DNA from: Salmonirosea aquatica
Lineage (GTDB): Bacteria > Bacteroidota > Bacteroidia > Cytophagales > Spirosomataceae
Reading direction: 5' to 3'
NCBI RefSeq assembly: GCF_009296315.1
Contig: NZ_WHLY01000002.1
Span: 5,740,501-5,804,500 of the forward strand
DNA: 64,000 nucleotides
A model generated the notes under the pieces. It saw only the letters and a program-made list of their open reading frames with translations, did no database searches and had not been told where the DNA came from. The first letter of the stretch is position 1. Each line of letters starts with the position of its first letter. The translations under genes were made by a program, and so were the position numbers. Below, one piece after another: positions 45,841-54,863 of this stretch.

Positions 45841-46460
45841 ATGCTCGAACAACTAATGGGTCTCATTCAAGACCACTCCCAGGACGCCATTGTCAACAAC
45901 CCCGCCATTCCTAATCAGCATAACAGCGATGTTATGCAAACACTCATGGGATCTATCATGGGAGGTATGCAACAGGAAGCTCAGAGTGGCAATATCAGTG
46001 GCCTGATGGGGCTATTGTCAGGAAAAGCTGCTCAACCCGGTAGTTCGGGTCTGATGAATAACCCGATAGTGGCGGGCATTGCTAGAAATGCCATTCAAAG
46101 CATTATGGAAAAATTTGGCATGTCCAATTCAACTGCCAGTAGCATCGTTGCCAGTGTACTTCCCTCCGTACTCAGTAGTTTCATCAACAAAACCAGTAAT
46201 CCTACCGATAATAGTCTCGACTTCAATAGCATCCTGGGTAGCCTCCTGGGAGGTACTACTACGGGCAGTCCCCAAAGCAGCGGTTTTGATTTCAATCAGT
46301 TAGGGTACGCTTTGGCCGATGGCAAACTGGATATGAGCGATTTAATGCGCATGGGGGTAGTATGATGGGAGGTAGTACACACTCCTCCACTACTCCAAAG
46401 CAACAAGAAGGTCTTGATTTGGGAGGTTTGCTGGGAGGTCTGTTTGGCAATAACAAATGA
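45841..46460 (+). CDS. DUF937/YidB-like protein with a C-terminal frameshift
   Basis: The frame from ATG 45841 stops at 46365 (174 residues) after LMRMGVV. Directly downstream another frame continues with MGGSTHSSTTPKQQ and GLDLGGLLGGLFGNNK to TGA at 46458-46460, an obvious tail for the same Gly/Leu-rich protein. Adding one G to the G5 run at 46353-46357 joins them as LMRMGGSMMGGSTHS in a 206-residue product. The body has MLEQLMGLIQDHSQDAI and repeated GLLGG / GSIMGGMQ patterns, resembling DUF937 (YidB-like) proteins of unknown function. A terminator follows. The break is probably a homopolymer error. Confidence 0.7.
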
Positions 46461-46517
46461 TTCTTCTGGTAAATACCTTGTAATTTCAGAACTCCGCTAC
46501 CCATCGAGTAGCTGGTC

Positions 46518-46552
46518 AGGGAACCTATCCATCCGATAGGTTCCCTTTTTTT
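46518..46552 (+). terminator. Terminator after the DUF937-like gene
   Basis: AGGGAACCTATC / GATAGGTTCCCT, a perfect 12-bp stem with a 5-base loop (46518-46546), is followed by a run of seven Ts. Confidence 0.9.
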
Positions 46553-46627
46553 ATCGCTCGACTTAACAAGACCGTCAAGCTTAACTTCTCACAATGCCGA
46601 TACTGTTAAGGAAACCCTTTCTGTCAA

Positions 46628-46659
46628 TTTGTCAGAGTCCTGTCCAATCAAACAGTTTG
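46628..46659 (+). promoter_or_regulatory. Possible dnaK promoter
   Basis: TTTG (46628-46631) is followed 20 bases later by ACAGTTTG, which keeps the TTTG part of the -7 box but not the TA. No CIRCE-type inverted repeat is present in 46553-46718. Confidence 0.3.
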
Positions 46660-46718
46660 GTATAAGCTTTTAGGCTTATTGAACAGAATTAAATCGTAAC
46701 AGTAAACTATAAATAAAA

Positions 46719-48629
46719 ATGGGAAAAATTATTGGCATAGACCTAGGAACAACCAATTCCTGTGTAGCTGTCATGGAGGGCAATGAGCCCGTTGTGATTG
46801 CGAACAGCGAGGGCGCGCGTACCACTCCCTCTGTGGTGGCGTTTATGGACAATGGCAACGGCGAACGTAAAGTAGGAGCCCCGGCCAAACGTCAGGCGAT
46901 TACGAATCCCAAGCACACCATTAGCTCCATCAAGCGTTTCATGGGTAAGCGCTTCGCTGAGGTCTCGAATGAAATGAAAACCGTGGCCTACGATGTAGAG
47001 AAGGGCCCTAATAATACGCCTCGGGTGCGGATTGGCGATCGGCAGTATACTCCGCAAGAAATCTCGGCGCTGATTCTGCAAAAGATGAAGCAAACGGCCG
47101 AGGATTACCTTGGTCAGGAAGTTAAGGAGGCGGTTATTACGGTACCTGCTTATTTTAACGACGCCGAGCGTCAGGCTACCAAAGAGGCTGGTCAGATTGC
47201 GGGACTGGATGTGAAACGCATCATCAATGAGCCTACCGCAGCTGCGCTGGCTTACGGACTCGACAAGCAGGACCACGATATGAAAATCGCTGTATTCGAC
47301 TTGGGTGGGGGTACCTTTGATATCTCGATCCTGGAACTGGGTGATGGCGTTTTTGAAGTAAAAGCTACCGACGGTGATACTCATCTGGGTGGTGACGACT
47401 TCGATCAGGTTATTATCAACTGGTTGGCTGAAGAATTTAAAAAAGATGAAGGTATTGACCTGACGCAGGACCCAATGGCTTTGCAGCGATTGAAAGAAGC
47501 CGCCGAAAAAGCCAAAGTTGAACTTTCAAGCTCTACTCAGACTGAAATCAACTTACCCTATATCTTCCCGATCAATGGGATTCCCAAGCACCTTGTGCGG
47601 ACTTTGACCCGTTCGAAGTTTGAGCAATTGGCCGATTCGCTCTTCCAAAGAATGATGGAGCCCTGCCGCAAAGCCATGAAAAATGCCGGCTTGAGCAATA
47701 AAGACATCGACGAAGTGATTCTGGTGGGTGGATCTACCCGGATTCCGAAAGTGCAGGAGGAAGTTGAGAAATTCTTCGGTAAAAAACCTTCCAAAAACGT
47801 AAACCCTGATGAAGCCGTTGCCGTAGGCGCTGCTATTCAGGGGGGCGTATTGACGGGTGAAGTAAAAGACGTGCTGCTCCTGGACGTGATTCCCCTTTCG
47901 TTGGGTATCGAAACTCTGGGAAGTGTGTTCACTAAACTGATCGAGTCCAATACGACCATTCCGTCAAAGAAAACCGAAACCTTCTCGACCGCTGCTGACA
48001 ATCAGCCTTCGGTGGAAATTCACGTCTTGCAAGGTGAGCGGCCTTTAGCCAACCAAAACCGAACTCTGGGCCGGTTCCACCTCGACGGCATTCCACCCGC
48101 ACCACGGGGGGTACCTCAGGTTGAAGTAACGTTCGATGTGGATGCCAATGGTATTCTGAATGTTTCGGCCCGTGACAAAGGTACCGGTAAAGAACAGAAA
48201 ATACGGATTGAGGCTTCCAGCGGATTGACAGACGCAGAAATTGAAAAAATGCGGCAGGAAGCTAAAGCCAACGAAGAGTCGGACAAAGCTGAGCGTGAGA
48301 AAATCGATAAAGTGAACGCCGCTGATACTTTGATCTTCTCCACCGAGAAGCAATTGAAAGAATACGGCGATAAGCTTTCGGCAGACAACAAAGCGGGTAT
48401 TGAATCCGCGCTGAACGATCTTCGGACGGCTCACCAAAGCAAGGATGTAGCTAGCATTGACGTCGCTATGGAAAAGCTCAATGCCGCCTGGCAGGCCGCC
48501 TCTCAGGAAATGTACTCCGCTGGGCCTGATGCTGGCGTTCCACCAACTGATGGTTCACCTTCCAATAACGCCACAAGCGAATCAGGAAGTGAGGACGTAA
48601 CCGATGTGAATTTTGAAGAGGTGAAATAA
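46719..48629 (+). CDS. dnaK: Molecular chaperone DnaK (Hsp70)
   Basis: This 636-residue ATP-dependent chaperone begins with [20 protein letters not shown]. It has [18 protein letters not shown], the phosphate loop [21 protein letters not shown], the interdomain linker [16 protein letters not shown], a substrate-binding beta domain, and a helical lid ending in the acidic [12 protein letters not shown] tail. Length is normal. No grpE or dnaJ is adjacent, which is common in this phylum. It has its own leader and terminator. Confidence 0.98.
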   Translation: MGKIIGIDLGTTNSCVAVMEGNEPVVIANSEGARTTPSVVAFMDNGNGERKVGAPAKRQAITNPKHTISSIKRFMGKRFAEVSNEMKTVAYDVEKGPNNTPRVRIGDRQYTPQEISALILQKMKQTAEDYLGQEVKEAVITVPAYFNDAERQATKEAGQIAGLDVKRIINEPTAAALAYGLDKQDHDMKIAVFDLGGGTFDISILELGDGVFEVKATDGDTHLGGDDFDQVIINWLAEEFKKDEGIDLTQDPMALQRLKEAAEKAKVELSSSTQTEINLPYIFPINGIPKHLVRTLTRSKFEQLADSLFQRMMEPCRKAMKNAGLSNKDIDEVILVGGSTRIPKVQEEVEKFFGKKPSKNVNPDEAVAVGAAIQGGVLTGEVKDVLLLDVIPLSLGIETLGSVFTKLIESNTTIPSKKTETFSTAADNQPSVEIHVLQGERPLANQNRTLGRFHLDGIPPAPRGVPQVEVTFDVDANGILNVSARDKGTGKEQKIRIEASSGLTDAEIEKMRQEAKANEESDKAEREKIDKVNAADTLIFSTEKQLKEYGDKLSADNKAGIESALNDLRTAHQSKDVASIDVAMEKLNAAWQAASQEMYSAGPDAGVPPTDGSPSNNATSESGSEDVTDVNFEEVK

Positions 48630-48642
48630 ATTCCTCGCAGTG

Positions 48643-48678
48643 AAAAATCCCCACTCCAGGCGGGTGGGGATTTTTTTT
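48643..48678 (+). terminator. Terminator of dnaK
   Basis: AAAAATCCCCAC (48643-48654) pairs with GTGGGGATTTTT (48664-48675), a 12-bp stem continuing into a T8 run, 14 bases past the stop. Confidence 0.9.
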
Positions 48679-48792
48679 ACCTGATTGTTCGATCCTACCC
48701 TATTTTTCGGTCCTCGCGCCAACCTGTTTCTGAATACAAAGCTGGTACTGTTTTTTAAGAAATTCCCTCAAATCAACAATCGAAAAAGCTAT

Positions 48793-49008
48793 ATGAATCA
48801 ATACCTGAATTCTCCTGAATTAGCCTATCTTTCTCCAACCACGCGGGAGCGGGCAATCATGCTGGCCCAACAGCTAATTACCTCTGATCAGTTGAGCCCA
48901 AAAGATGCCATTCGTCTTGCTATTTTACAAGCTAAAGATTGGGCGGTAAAAAGCGTCAACCGAACCGTCTGGAAACGGTTGAAATCAGCCGATAAAGAAA
49001 ACTTATGA
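48793..49008 (+). CDS. Small protein of unknown function coupled to an SDR
   Basis: I take the ATG at 48793, giving 71 residues (MNQYLNSPELAYLSPTTRER ...). An upstream ATG at 48685 in the same frame would begin within the dnaK terminator region and adds Phe/Leu-rich residues that look non-coding. The product is helical and mildly basic, without signal peptide, ending in RTVWKRLKSADKENL. No family is recognised. Its stop overlaps the SDR start by four bases (ATGA), so the two are co-translated. Confidence 0.6.
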   Translation: MNQYLNSPELAYLSPTTRERAIMLAQQLITSDQLSPKDAIRLAILQAKDWAVKSVNRTVWKRLKSADKENL

Positions 49009-49826
49009 GTAGTTCAGCCCAGGATTTTAAGGGACAGGTAGTTATCGTTACGGGTTCCTCGTCGGGAATTGGGCAAGCTTGTGCGGTACATTTTGGGAGT
49101 TTGGGAGCCCATGTGGTGGTTAACTACCATAGCAGCGAAGATGAAGCCAATGAAACGCTGCAGCAGATTATCGCCAAAGGAGGTGACGGAATTGTGGTGC
49201 AAGCGGATGTAAGCAAAGAGGAAGACGTCTTATTTCTCTTCGAGCAAACAATTTCCAAGTTTGGCCGGCTCGATGTACTGGTGAGTAATGCCGGTTTACA
49301 GGTAGACGCACCTTTTTTGGATATGTCGCTGAAACAATGGCAAAAAGTAATCGATGTGAATCTGACGGGACAGTTTATCTGCACCCGTGAAGCAGCCCGG
49401 CAATTTGTCAAACAGGCCCAATCGAATCCCAAAGAAACAGCTACTCAATCAATTGGCAAAATTGTCATGATGAGTTCAGTACATGATATTATTCCCTGGG
49501 CAGGACATGTCAACTATGCGTCATCCAAAGGTGGTATCATGATGCTAATGCGTTCGATTTCACAGGAACTGGCTCCCTATAAGATACGTATCAACTCCGT
49601 CAGTCCAGGAGCGATCCGCACTACGATCAATAAGGCAGTGTGGTCAGATGAAGCAAAAATGGAGGAACTGATGCATTTAATTCCCTATCGCCGCATAGGT
49701 ACCCCCGAGGATGTAGCCAAGGCCGTGGCCTGGCTGGCCTCGGACGATTCAGACTATGTCAATGGTGAAACTCTCTATATTGACGGAGGAATGACGCTGT
49801 ATCCCGAATTCGCAGATAATGGATGA
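49005..49826 (+). CDS. SDR-family oxidoreductase (glucose dehydrogenase-like)
   Basis: This 273-residue short-chain dehydrogenase has TGSSSGIGQA (about residues 16-25), VSNAGLQ, catalytic Ser in MMSSVHD and YASSK with catalytic Tyr/Lys, and ends with VNGETLYIDGGMTLYPEF. The terminal YPEF motif and overall spacing are like glucose 1-dehydrogenases of Bacillus, so sugar oxidation is plausible but unproven. It is coupled to the small upstream protein by an ATGA overlap and followed by a long bidirectional terminator. Confidence 0.87.
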   Translation: MSSSAQDFKGQVVIVTGSSSGIGQACAVHFGSLGAHVVVNYHSSEDEANETLQQIIAKGGDGIVVQADVSKEEDVLFLFEQTISKFGRLDVLVSNAGLQVDAPFLDMSLKQWQKVIDVNLTGQFICTREAARQFVKQAQSNPKETATQSIGKIVMMSSVHDIIPWAGHVNYASSKGGIMMLMRSISQELAPYKIRINSVSPGAIRTTINKAVWSDEAKMEELMHLIPYRRIGTPEDVAKAVAWLASDDSDYVNGETLYIDGGMTLYPEFADNG

Positions 49827-49845
49827 AATTCAGATTTTGCATATA

Positions 49846-49897
49846 CAATCACAAAAGACAAAGGGGCCATTTCTGGCCCCTTTGTCTTTTGTGATTG
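49846..49897. terminator. Bidirectional terminator, 24-bp perfect arms
   Basis: Arms 49846-49869 and 49874-49897 are exact reverse complements with a TTTC loop. The stem carries GGGGCCA / TGGCCCC at its tip and A-rich/T-rich bases below, serving the convergent SDR and OmpA genes. Confidence 0.85.
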
Positions 49898-49912
49898 CTT
49901 TGGAAATAATAT

Positions 49913-50599
49913 TCAGGTTTTTTGCTTCTCTACTTCTTTTTGCACATTCTTTTTCAATTTTTCGTTGGCAGTAATTACTACTTCCACCCGTCGATTGAGT
50001 TTCTGTCCACTGGCATCCGCATTACTTGCTACGGGTTGGCTCTCTCCATATCCTTTGGTAACTAATCGATTACGTTTGACATTATGCTGATGCAGATAAT
50101 CTGCTACCGACTCAGCTCGATTGACCGATAGTTTCTGGTTATAGTCAGCTTCGCCTACATTATCGGTATGACCTTCAATCAAGATGTCGGTTTCATCATA
50201 ATCTTTCATCACCTCAGCCATATTATCCAGATTTTTACGGGTAGCATCGGAAATTTGGTATGAATCGAATCCAAAAAGCAAGCCTGAATCAAAGGTGACT
50301 TTGATCCCTTCTCCAATGCGCTCAACTTTGGCATTTTCCACTTTTTGCTCCAACTCCCGGGCTTGTTTATCCATATATATTCCAATGAGCGTGCCTGCGG
50401 TACCCCCGACAGCAGCTCCGATGATGGTACCAACGGCCGTATTACCCGATTTCTTGCCAATTACGGCTCCAGCAGCGGCCCCGGTTCCAAACCCAATGAT
50501 GGCACCCTTCTCCTGATTGGACAGTTTGCTATTCTTACATCCTTCTAATACTGGTGTGCACAACACCAAAGTAGCCAGGATGGCTGTTGATTTTTTCAT
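49913..50599 (-). CDS. OmpA-family lipoprotein with glycine zipper
   Basis: From ATG at 50599 the protein has about 228 residues. It begins with a lipoprotein signal (lipobox LEGC, Cys about residue 20). A glycine-zipper segment (about 35-75: GFGTGAAAGAVIGKKSG ...) follows, then a peptidoglycan-binding OmpA domain with EGHTDNVGEADYNQKLSVNR and a GYGESQPVAS motif. It resembles the YiaD/Pal-like class that ties the outer membrane to peptidoglycan. An alternative upstream start at 50641 would disrupt the signal. It lies 38 bp after the beta-barrel gene. Confidence 0.88.
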   Translation of the reverse strand: MKKSTAILATLVLCTPVLEGCKNSKLSNQEKGAIIGFGTGAAAGAVIGKKSGNTAVGTIIGAAVGGTAGTLIGIYMDKQARELEQKVENAKVERIGEGIKVTFDSGLLFGFDSYQISDATRKNLDNMAEVMKDYDETDILIEGHTDNVGEADYNQKLSVNRAESVADYLHQHNVKRNRLVTKGYGESQPVASNADASGQKLNRRVEVVITANEKLKKNVQKEVEKQKT

Positions 50600-50637
50600 A
50601 ATGTTCGGTTTTACGTACAAACTTTTGGAAAACCCTA

Positions 50638-51306
50638 TCAAAATATGGCAAATCCAATGGTGGCCTGGTATAAGCTACCTTTTCTTTTGAGTTGAGAATT
50701 GAAGTTGGAGTTGTTGGTATTTACATCAACAATATTAGTCACGTTGCCTTCATAACGGAGATCCAGGCTCAGATTCCCAATATCGAAACCCACGCCGGCC
50801 TGATATCCCAAAGCAGCCTGATTGAAATTATCTTTCACACTTGTAGCCCCCACATCGTTCAAAGCATCACGTAATCCTCCGTTTTCGGATAAACGCAACG
50901 AAGCAATGGGGCCGGCATTAATACGCAACACATCGCCGATTCGTATACCCAGCATAAACGGCACATCCAGATTGGTAAATCGGACATTGACCGTATTCTG
51001 CTCATTTCCTACCCCGCTACGAAAAACATTGAACGCTCCTCCTTTTTGCGATAGGAGAAGTTCAGGTTGAATGAAAATGCTGCTTCCAAACCGGACAAAT
51101 ACCCCACCTACAAAGCCCGTCAGGCGAGCATCGGCATTCCCGATACGAATTGAGGGATCGTTAGTCGCGACCACATCGTCGCCTCGTAAATTTGATAAAT
51201 TAGCCCCACCTTTTACCCCGAATTTAAAGTTACGACTTTGCCCAAAGGACAAAGAAAACGTCATAAGTACGGCGAACGCAGCCAAAATAATCTTCCTGGT
51301 TTTCAT
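50638..51306 (-). CDS. Outer-membrane beta-barrel protein (PorT-like)
   Basis: From ATG at 51306 (MKTRKIILAAF) the product has about 222 residues: a signal peptide ending SLSFGQ, then an eight-strand type barrel starting FKFGVKGGANLSNLRGDD, the typical opening of Bacteroidota outer-membrane beta-barrel (PorT/OmpW-like) proteins. The C-terminus YQATIGFAIF ends in Phe as barrels do. It precedes the OmpA lipoprotein by 38 bases, likely one envelope operon. Upstream, 51307-51591 holds only a small ACCTTTT/AAAAGGT inverted repeat at 51362-51377. Confidence 0.83.
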   Translation of the reverse strand: MKTRKIILAAFAVLMTFSLSFGQSRNFKFGVKGGANLSNLRGDDVVATNDPSIRIGNADARLTGFVGGVFVRFGSSIFIQPELLLSQKGGAFNVFRSGVGNEQNTVNVRFTNLDVPFMLGIRIGDVLRINAGPIASLRLSENGGLRDALNDVGATSVKDNFNQAALGYQAGVGFDIGNLSLDLRYEGNVTNIVDVNTNNSNFNSQLKRKGSLYQATIGFAIF

Positions 51307-51591
51307 AAAATACTGAATTTGATACATAAACGGCACCAAAATTGTCATACCACCCAATAGTACCTTTTACAAAAGGTGCAGTTAAAAGGATTTGATAGGC
51401 TAGAGCCATTCAAAATGAACAATTTGGCATTTCAATGAGATGATTTCAGCAATCACCTTAAATCTCTCAACCTCGTAGAAAAATCTCCTCACTAAGCACG
51501 GCCCTGAGTTGCTGCACACAAATAAGAGAGGTAAACTGGAAATGGTATACCTTTCTTATTGACCGTTTCAAGTAAATAAAGCTATATCATC

Positions 51592-52440
51592 ATGGACTCA
51601 AAACTAATTCCGACCGCCCTTAGCGCTTCTATCAAAACCTGGCAGGTGCTGAATATTATTGGCTTTTTCATTATGCTTACTCTCAATTTCCTCGCCAATT
51701 ACTTACCGTTAAATGGCAAGACAACGGGTGAATTGTCAGATCAATATCCGAATCTGTTCGTACCCTCTGGTGCTACATTTTCGATATGGGGAGTGATCTA
51801 TATTCTATTGCTGATTTTTACGATTTATCAGGCTAGCACTTTATTCAGTGCAAAAGCCAGTCGGGTCAATACTATGGTACAAAAGATTGGAGTCTGGTAT
51901 TTCGCATCCTCATTGCTCAATGCCAGCTGGATCGTGGCCTGGCATTACGAACTGGTACCCGTCTCGGTAGCAATCATGCTTGTACTTCTGTTTTCCCTTT
52001 TGGTGGTAAATTTTGGAATTTATAACGGCTCGGATTTCCTAAACCCTGGGGAAAGGTTCGTAACCAAGGCGCCCTTTGGGGTATATTTGGGTTGGATATG
52101 CGTAGCGACCATTGCCAATGTGACCACTTGGCTGACAGGAATAGGCTGGAATGGTGGTTTGGAAGATGATACCTGGGCGGTTTTAATGATCGCCATTGGA
52201 GGTATAATTGCTTTTATTGCCGCTTCCCGCCTGCACAATGGCTACTTGGCCTTAGCGGTTGTGTGGGCATTTGGGGGAATTATTTCCAAGCGACTTGGCC
52301 AGGAGCCGATCTATTATTCTATCGTTTTTGTAGCGGGTGTGGCCGCGCTCCTGCTTTTTGTCTATGGCCTAGTAGCACTGACCAGGGATTTCAAATCTCA
52401 GCAAGTGACCTACCCCGAGCCTTCTAACCTTTATCAGTAA
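51592..52440 (+). CDS. TspO/MBR-like membrane protein
   Basis: This 282-residue integral membrane protein has about eight predicted helices. PSGATFSIWGVIYILLL resembles the PAGxxFSIWxxIY region of TspO/MBR (tryptophan-rich sensory protein), and Trp residues recur (SSLLNASWIVAW, VTTWLTGIGWNGG). TspO proteins bind porphyrins and sterols. This protein is about 120 residues longer than classical five-helix TspO, so it belongs to an extended subgroup; assignment is moderate. It is a lone gene between the convergent TPR gene and the divergent beta-barrel gene. Confidence 0.65.
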   Translation: MDSKLIPTALSASIKTWQVLNIIGFFIMLTLNFLANYLPLNGKTTGELSDQYPNLFVPSGATFSIWGVIYILLLIFTIYQASTLFSAKASRVNTMVQKIGVWYFASSLLNASWIVAWHYELVPVSVAIMLVLLFSLLVVNFGIYNGSDFLNPGERFVTKAPFGVYLGWICVATIANVTTWLTGIGWNGGLEDDTWAVLMIAIGGIIAFIAASRLHNGYLALAVVWAFGGIISKRLGQEPIYYSIVFVAGVAALLLFVYGLVALTRDFKSQQVTYPEPSNLYQ

Positions 52441-52455
52441 ACGTTCACCATCTTT

Positions 52456-54726
52456 TCATCTAAATACAGGGCAGCGGGTACCCGAGCGGCGATTACTTCC
52501 TTTAAGTCTGACCTTTTGGGATTTGTAATTAGGGCTTTTCTTTTTTGGCTCCGTCTTCTTTTTATCGGAATAAGGCATCAGTTTAAAGTCATACTCAGGT
52601 ATGAAAAACTCTTCTTCATATTCCGCGACAGGAAGGGGTAAATAATGTCGGCCAGGGAAATGAAGTGTATCATACTCATAATCATACAAATAGATGGTCA
52701 CAAATCCGTCGCGGCTGTATTTAATGCCAATATCCGAAAACATCCCTTCAGTACCATCAGCGGAAGCCACCGCTCGTGCCAATGAGCGGGCAAATTCTTT
52801 CTGCTTACCTTTCATAAGCAGATTCATGTTAAACTGAAAAACGTGGTGTGACGAATCTATCTGTAGAGCCGTTTCCAGATAATACTTTGCATCCTTAAAA
52901 TTATCCTGACCTGCATACAGAACCGCCGTATTGTTCAGGGCGCTTTTATCCTGATATGCTTTATAGCTCAACTTAGCTTCATCGTATTGCTCCCAAAACC
53001 GGTACACATTTCCCTGATTAACATTATAGAATTTTCGGCTTGGCGCTACGTCCATCGCCATTTTGAAATCATTGTAGGCTAATTGATACTGTGCATTGGC
53101 CGCATCGGGATCTCTTTTTTGTTCGTAGCGGTTGCCGTGGTAAGCATTTACAATCCCCCGATTATTAATCAGATACGGAACGTTGGGGTTGGCACGTACC
53201 AGGCTGTCAAACAATACCTTGGCCTGGTCGAGTCTATCATTTTCCAGTAATACCACTCCCCAGCCATTCTGAGCTTTGAGGTTGGCGGGATTCAGAGCAA
53301 TGGCCTTTTTAAATACATCGTACCCCTTGCCGAACATATCGAAGTGCAATAAGAGGTTACCATAATTACTCCACATCTTATCGTAACTTTTTTCTAAATT
53401 CAATGCACGACTCAGATAACGCCCTGCCTGGGGAAAATTCTTTTGATCAATCAAAATGCCACTGATTCCCGCCAAAGCTTCATAACGTGCACCATCGAGC
53501 CGTACCGCCGTTTCAAAATCGGGCATAGATTTGGTGGCGTTGTGGGTGTAATAGTTGGCATAGGCGCGGCAAACGAAAATATCGGCCAAAGTGCGATCCG
53601 TACCATCGAATAAAGAACTTGCCCGGGCAAAATCCTGTAGCGCCAGTTCGTATTTACCTTGTCCATAGTAGGTTATCCCTCTACCCAACCGAGCCGAAAG
53701 GTAGGTACTGTCGTTTGTCAGAATGCGGTTGTAGATTGTTTGTGCTCTCTCATATTCGTGCTTGGTGACCAGCACATTAGCCTGTCCACACAGCGCCACG
53801 GGATTCTTTTTGTACAAGGGGGCCGCCAATCGGTAATATTTTTGTGCGGTTTCCATTTGGTTCAATCCGTAATAGGTGTGTCCCAATCCCAGGAGGGCAT
53901 CTTTCCTAAACAAACGGTGGTCGCTTTCCAGATACTGCTCAAAATAGTGTTGTGCTTCGGTATACCGTTTCAAATCGACCAGGGCATTGGCATATCTGAT
54001 TTGGGCTTTGGGGTGACGCTTGGCTACCTTCTCAAAATCAGCCACGGCACGTTTCGATTGACTCTGTTTCATCAGAACATCTCCGCGAAGCATGCGATAG
54101 GCCATCAGGTCATTCTGCCGGATGGCCGATGACAATTCATCCACGGAAGCATCGTCCTGCTGATTCTTTTTATATAATAGTCCTACGTTGTAGTTCCATT
54201 TTCCCTGGGTAGCCTTGTGGGATGCATTCTGTCCAAGTTGTATTCCCTCGTTGATTTTACCAGCCTTGCCCAGCGCCACCATTTCATTCAGGCTAGCCCA
54301 TTTACCTGCTTGGGCTGCTTCAAAAAAGGGTTGAGCTTCTGTGTAGTTTTGATTGAGCAAATGGATCAATCCCAGATAGTAGCCAGTTTGGGTGCTAACC
54401 GTGTCGATTGATTGCATCAAATGAAGAGCTTTACCATAGTTTCCCGCCAAGACATTCAGCAAAGCCTCGTTGGTTGCCTTTTGAAGCGAATCATTGGAAT
54501 TGTAATAGGCTTTGTCGTACGTCTGATAAGCCTTTTGAAGCGCCATTAAATGGGTTCGGTACTCGGCCGAACGAATAAGTTGGGGGTTATTTTCTTCAAA
54601 AGACTGGTTAAAAAAACGAAGGAGCGTTTCAAATTGACGCTGACATTCCCTGAAATTCTGCCCTTGAACGGAATTTGACATCATATGGCCAAACAACATA
54701 AGCACCACTACCCATCCCCTTTTCAT
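52456..54726 (-). CDS. Secreted TPR-repeat protein
   Basis: This 756-residue protein has a signal peptide (MKRGWVVVLMLFGHMMSNSVQGQ) and at least ten tetratricopeptide repeats across residues 100-640, for example ARLGRGITYYGQGKYELALQ and AQNGWGVVLLENDRLDQAKV. A final region (about 660-756) has acidic/aromatic YEEEFFIPEYDFKL and a basic end. It is exported and probably a protein scaffold; no enzyme domain is seen. Its stop is 15 bases from the convergent TspO-like gene. The following 54727-54863 has no gene. Confidence 0.83.
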   Translation of the reverse strand: MKRGWVVVLMLFGHMMSNSVQGQNFRECQRQFETLLRFFNQSFEENNPQLIRSAEYRTHLMALQKAYQTYDKAYYNSNDSLQKATNEALLNVLAGNYGKALHLMQSIDTVSTQTGYYLGLIHLLNQNYTEAQPFFEAAQAGKWASLNEMVALGKAGKINEGIQLGQNASHKATQGKWNYNVGLLYKKNQQDDASVDELSSAIRQNDLMAYRMLRGDVLMKQSQSKRAVADFEKVAKRHPKAQIRYANALVDLKRYTEAQHYFEQYLESDHRLFRKDALLGLGHTYYGLNQMETAQKYYRLAAPLYKKNPVALCGQANVLVTKHEYERAQTIYNRILTNDSTYLSARLGRGITYYGQGKYELALQDFARASSLFDGTDRTLADIFVCRAYANYYTHNATKSMPDFETAVRLDGARYEALAGISGILIDQKNFPQAGRYLSRALNLEKSYDKMWSNYGNLLLHFDMFGKGYDVFKKAIALNPANLKAQNGWGVVLLENDRLDQAKVLFDSLVRANPNVPYLINNRGIVNAYHGNRYEQKRDPDAANAQYQLAYNDFKMAMDVAPSRKFYNVNQGNVYRFWEQYDEAKLSYKAYQDKSALNNTAVLYAGQDNFKDAKYYLETALQIDSSHHVFQFNMNLLMKGKQKEFARSLARAVASADGTEGMFSDIGIKYSRDGFVTIYLYDYEYDTLHFPGRHYLPLPVAEYEEEFFIPEYDFKLMPYSDKKKTEPKKKSPNYKSQKVRLKGSNRRSGTRCPVFR

Positions 54727-54863
54727 TTCAGTAGTATTTTGCTCATCTTAGTGTATGTTCGTATTCGAATCAGTCCGTTTAGGTAGAAGTTCAAAATCTT
54801 ACCCTTAGAATTCCGATCTTACTGACATGGTACCCTACAATGTACTGTAATTCAGGAAATTCT

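Noticed and set aside
46553-46718. CIRCE or other heat-shock operator before dnaK
   Set aside because: No TTAGCACTC-N9-GAGTGCTAA-like repeat is present; only weak, short inverted matches.
51362-51377. ACCTTTT-AC-AAAAGGT inverted repeat upstream of the beta-barrel gene
   Set aside because: Only 7-bp arms and no promoter overlap that I can define; too short to claim as an operator.
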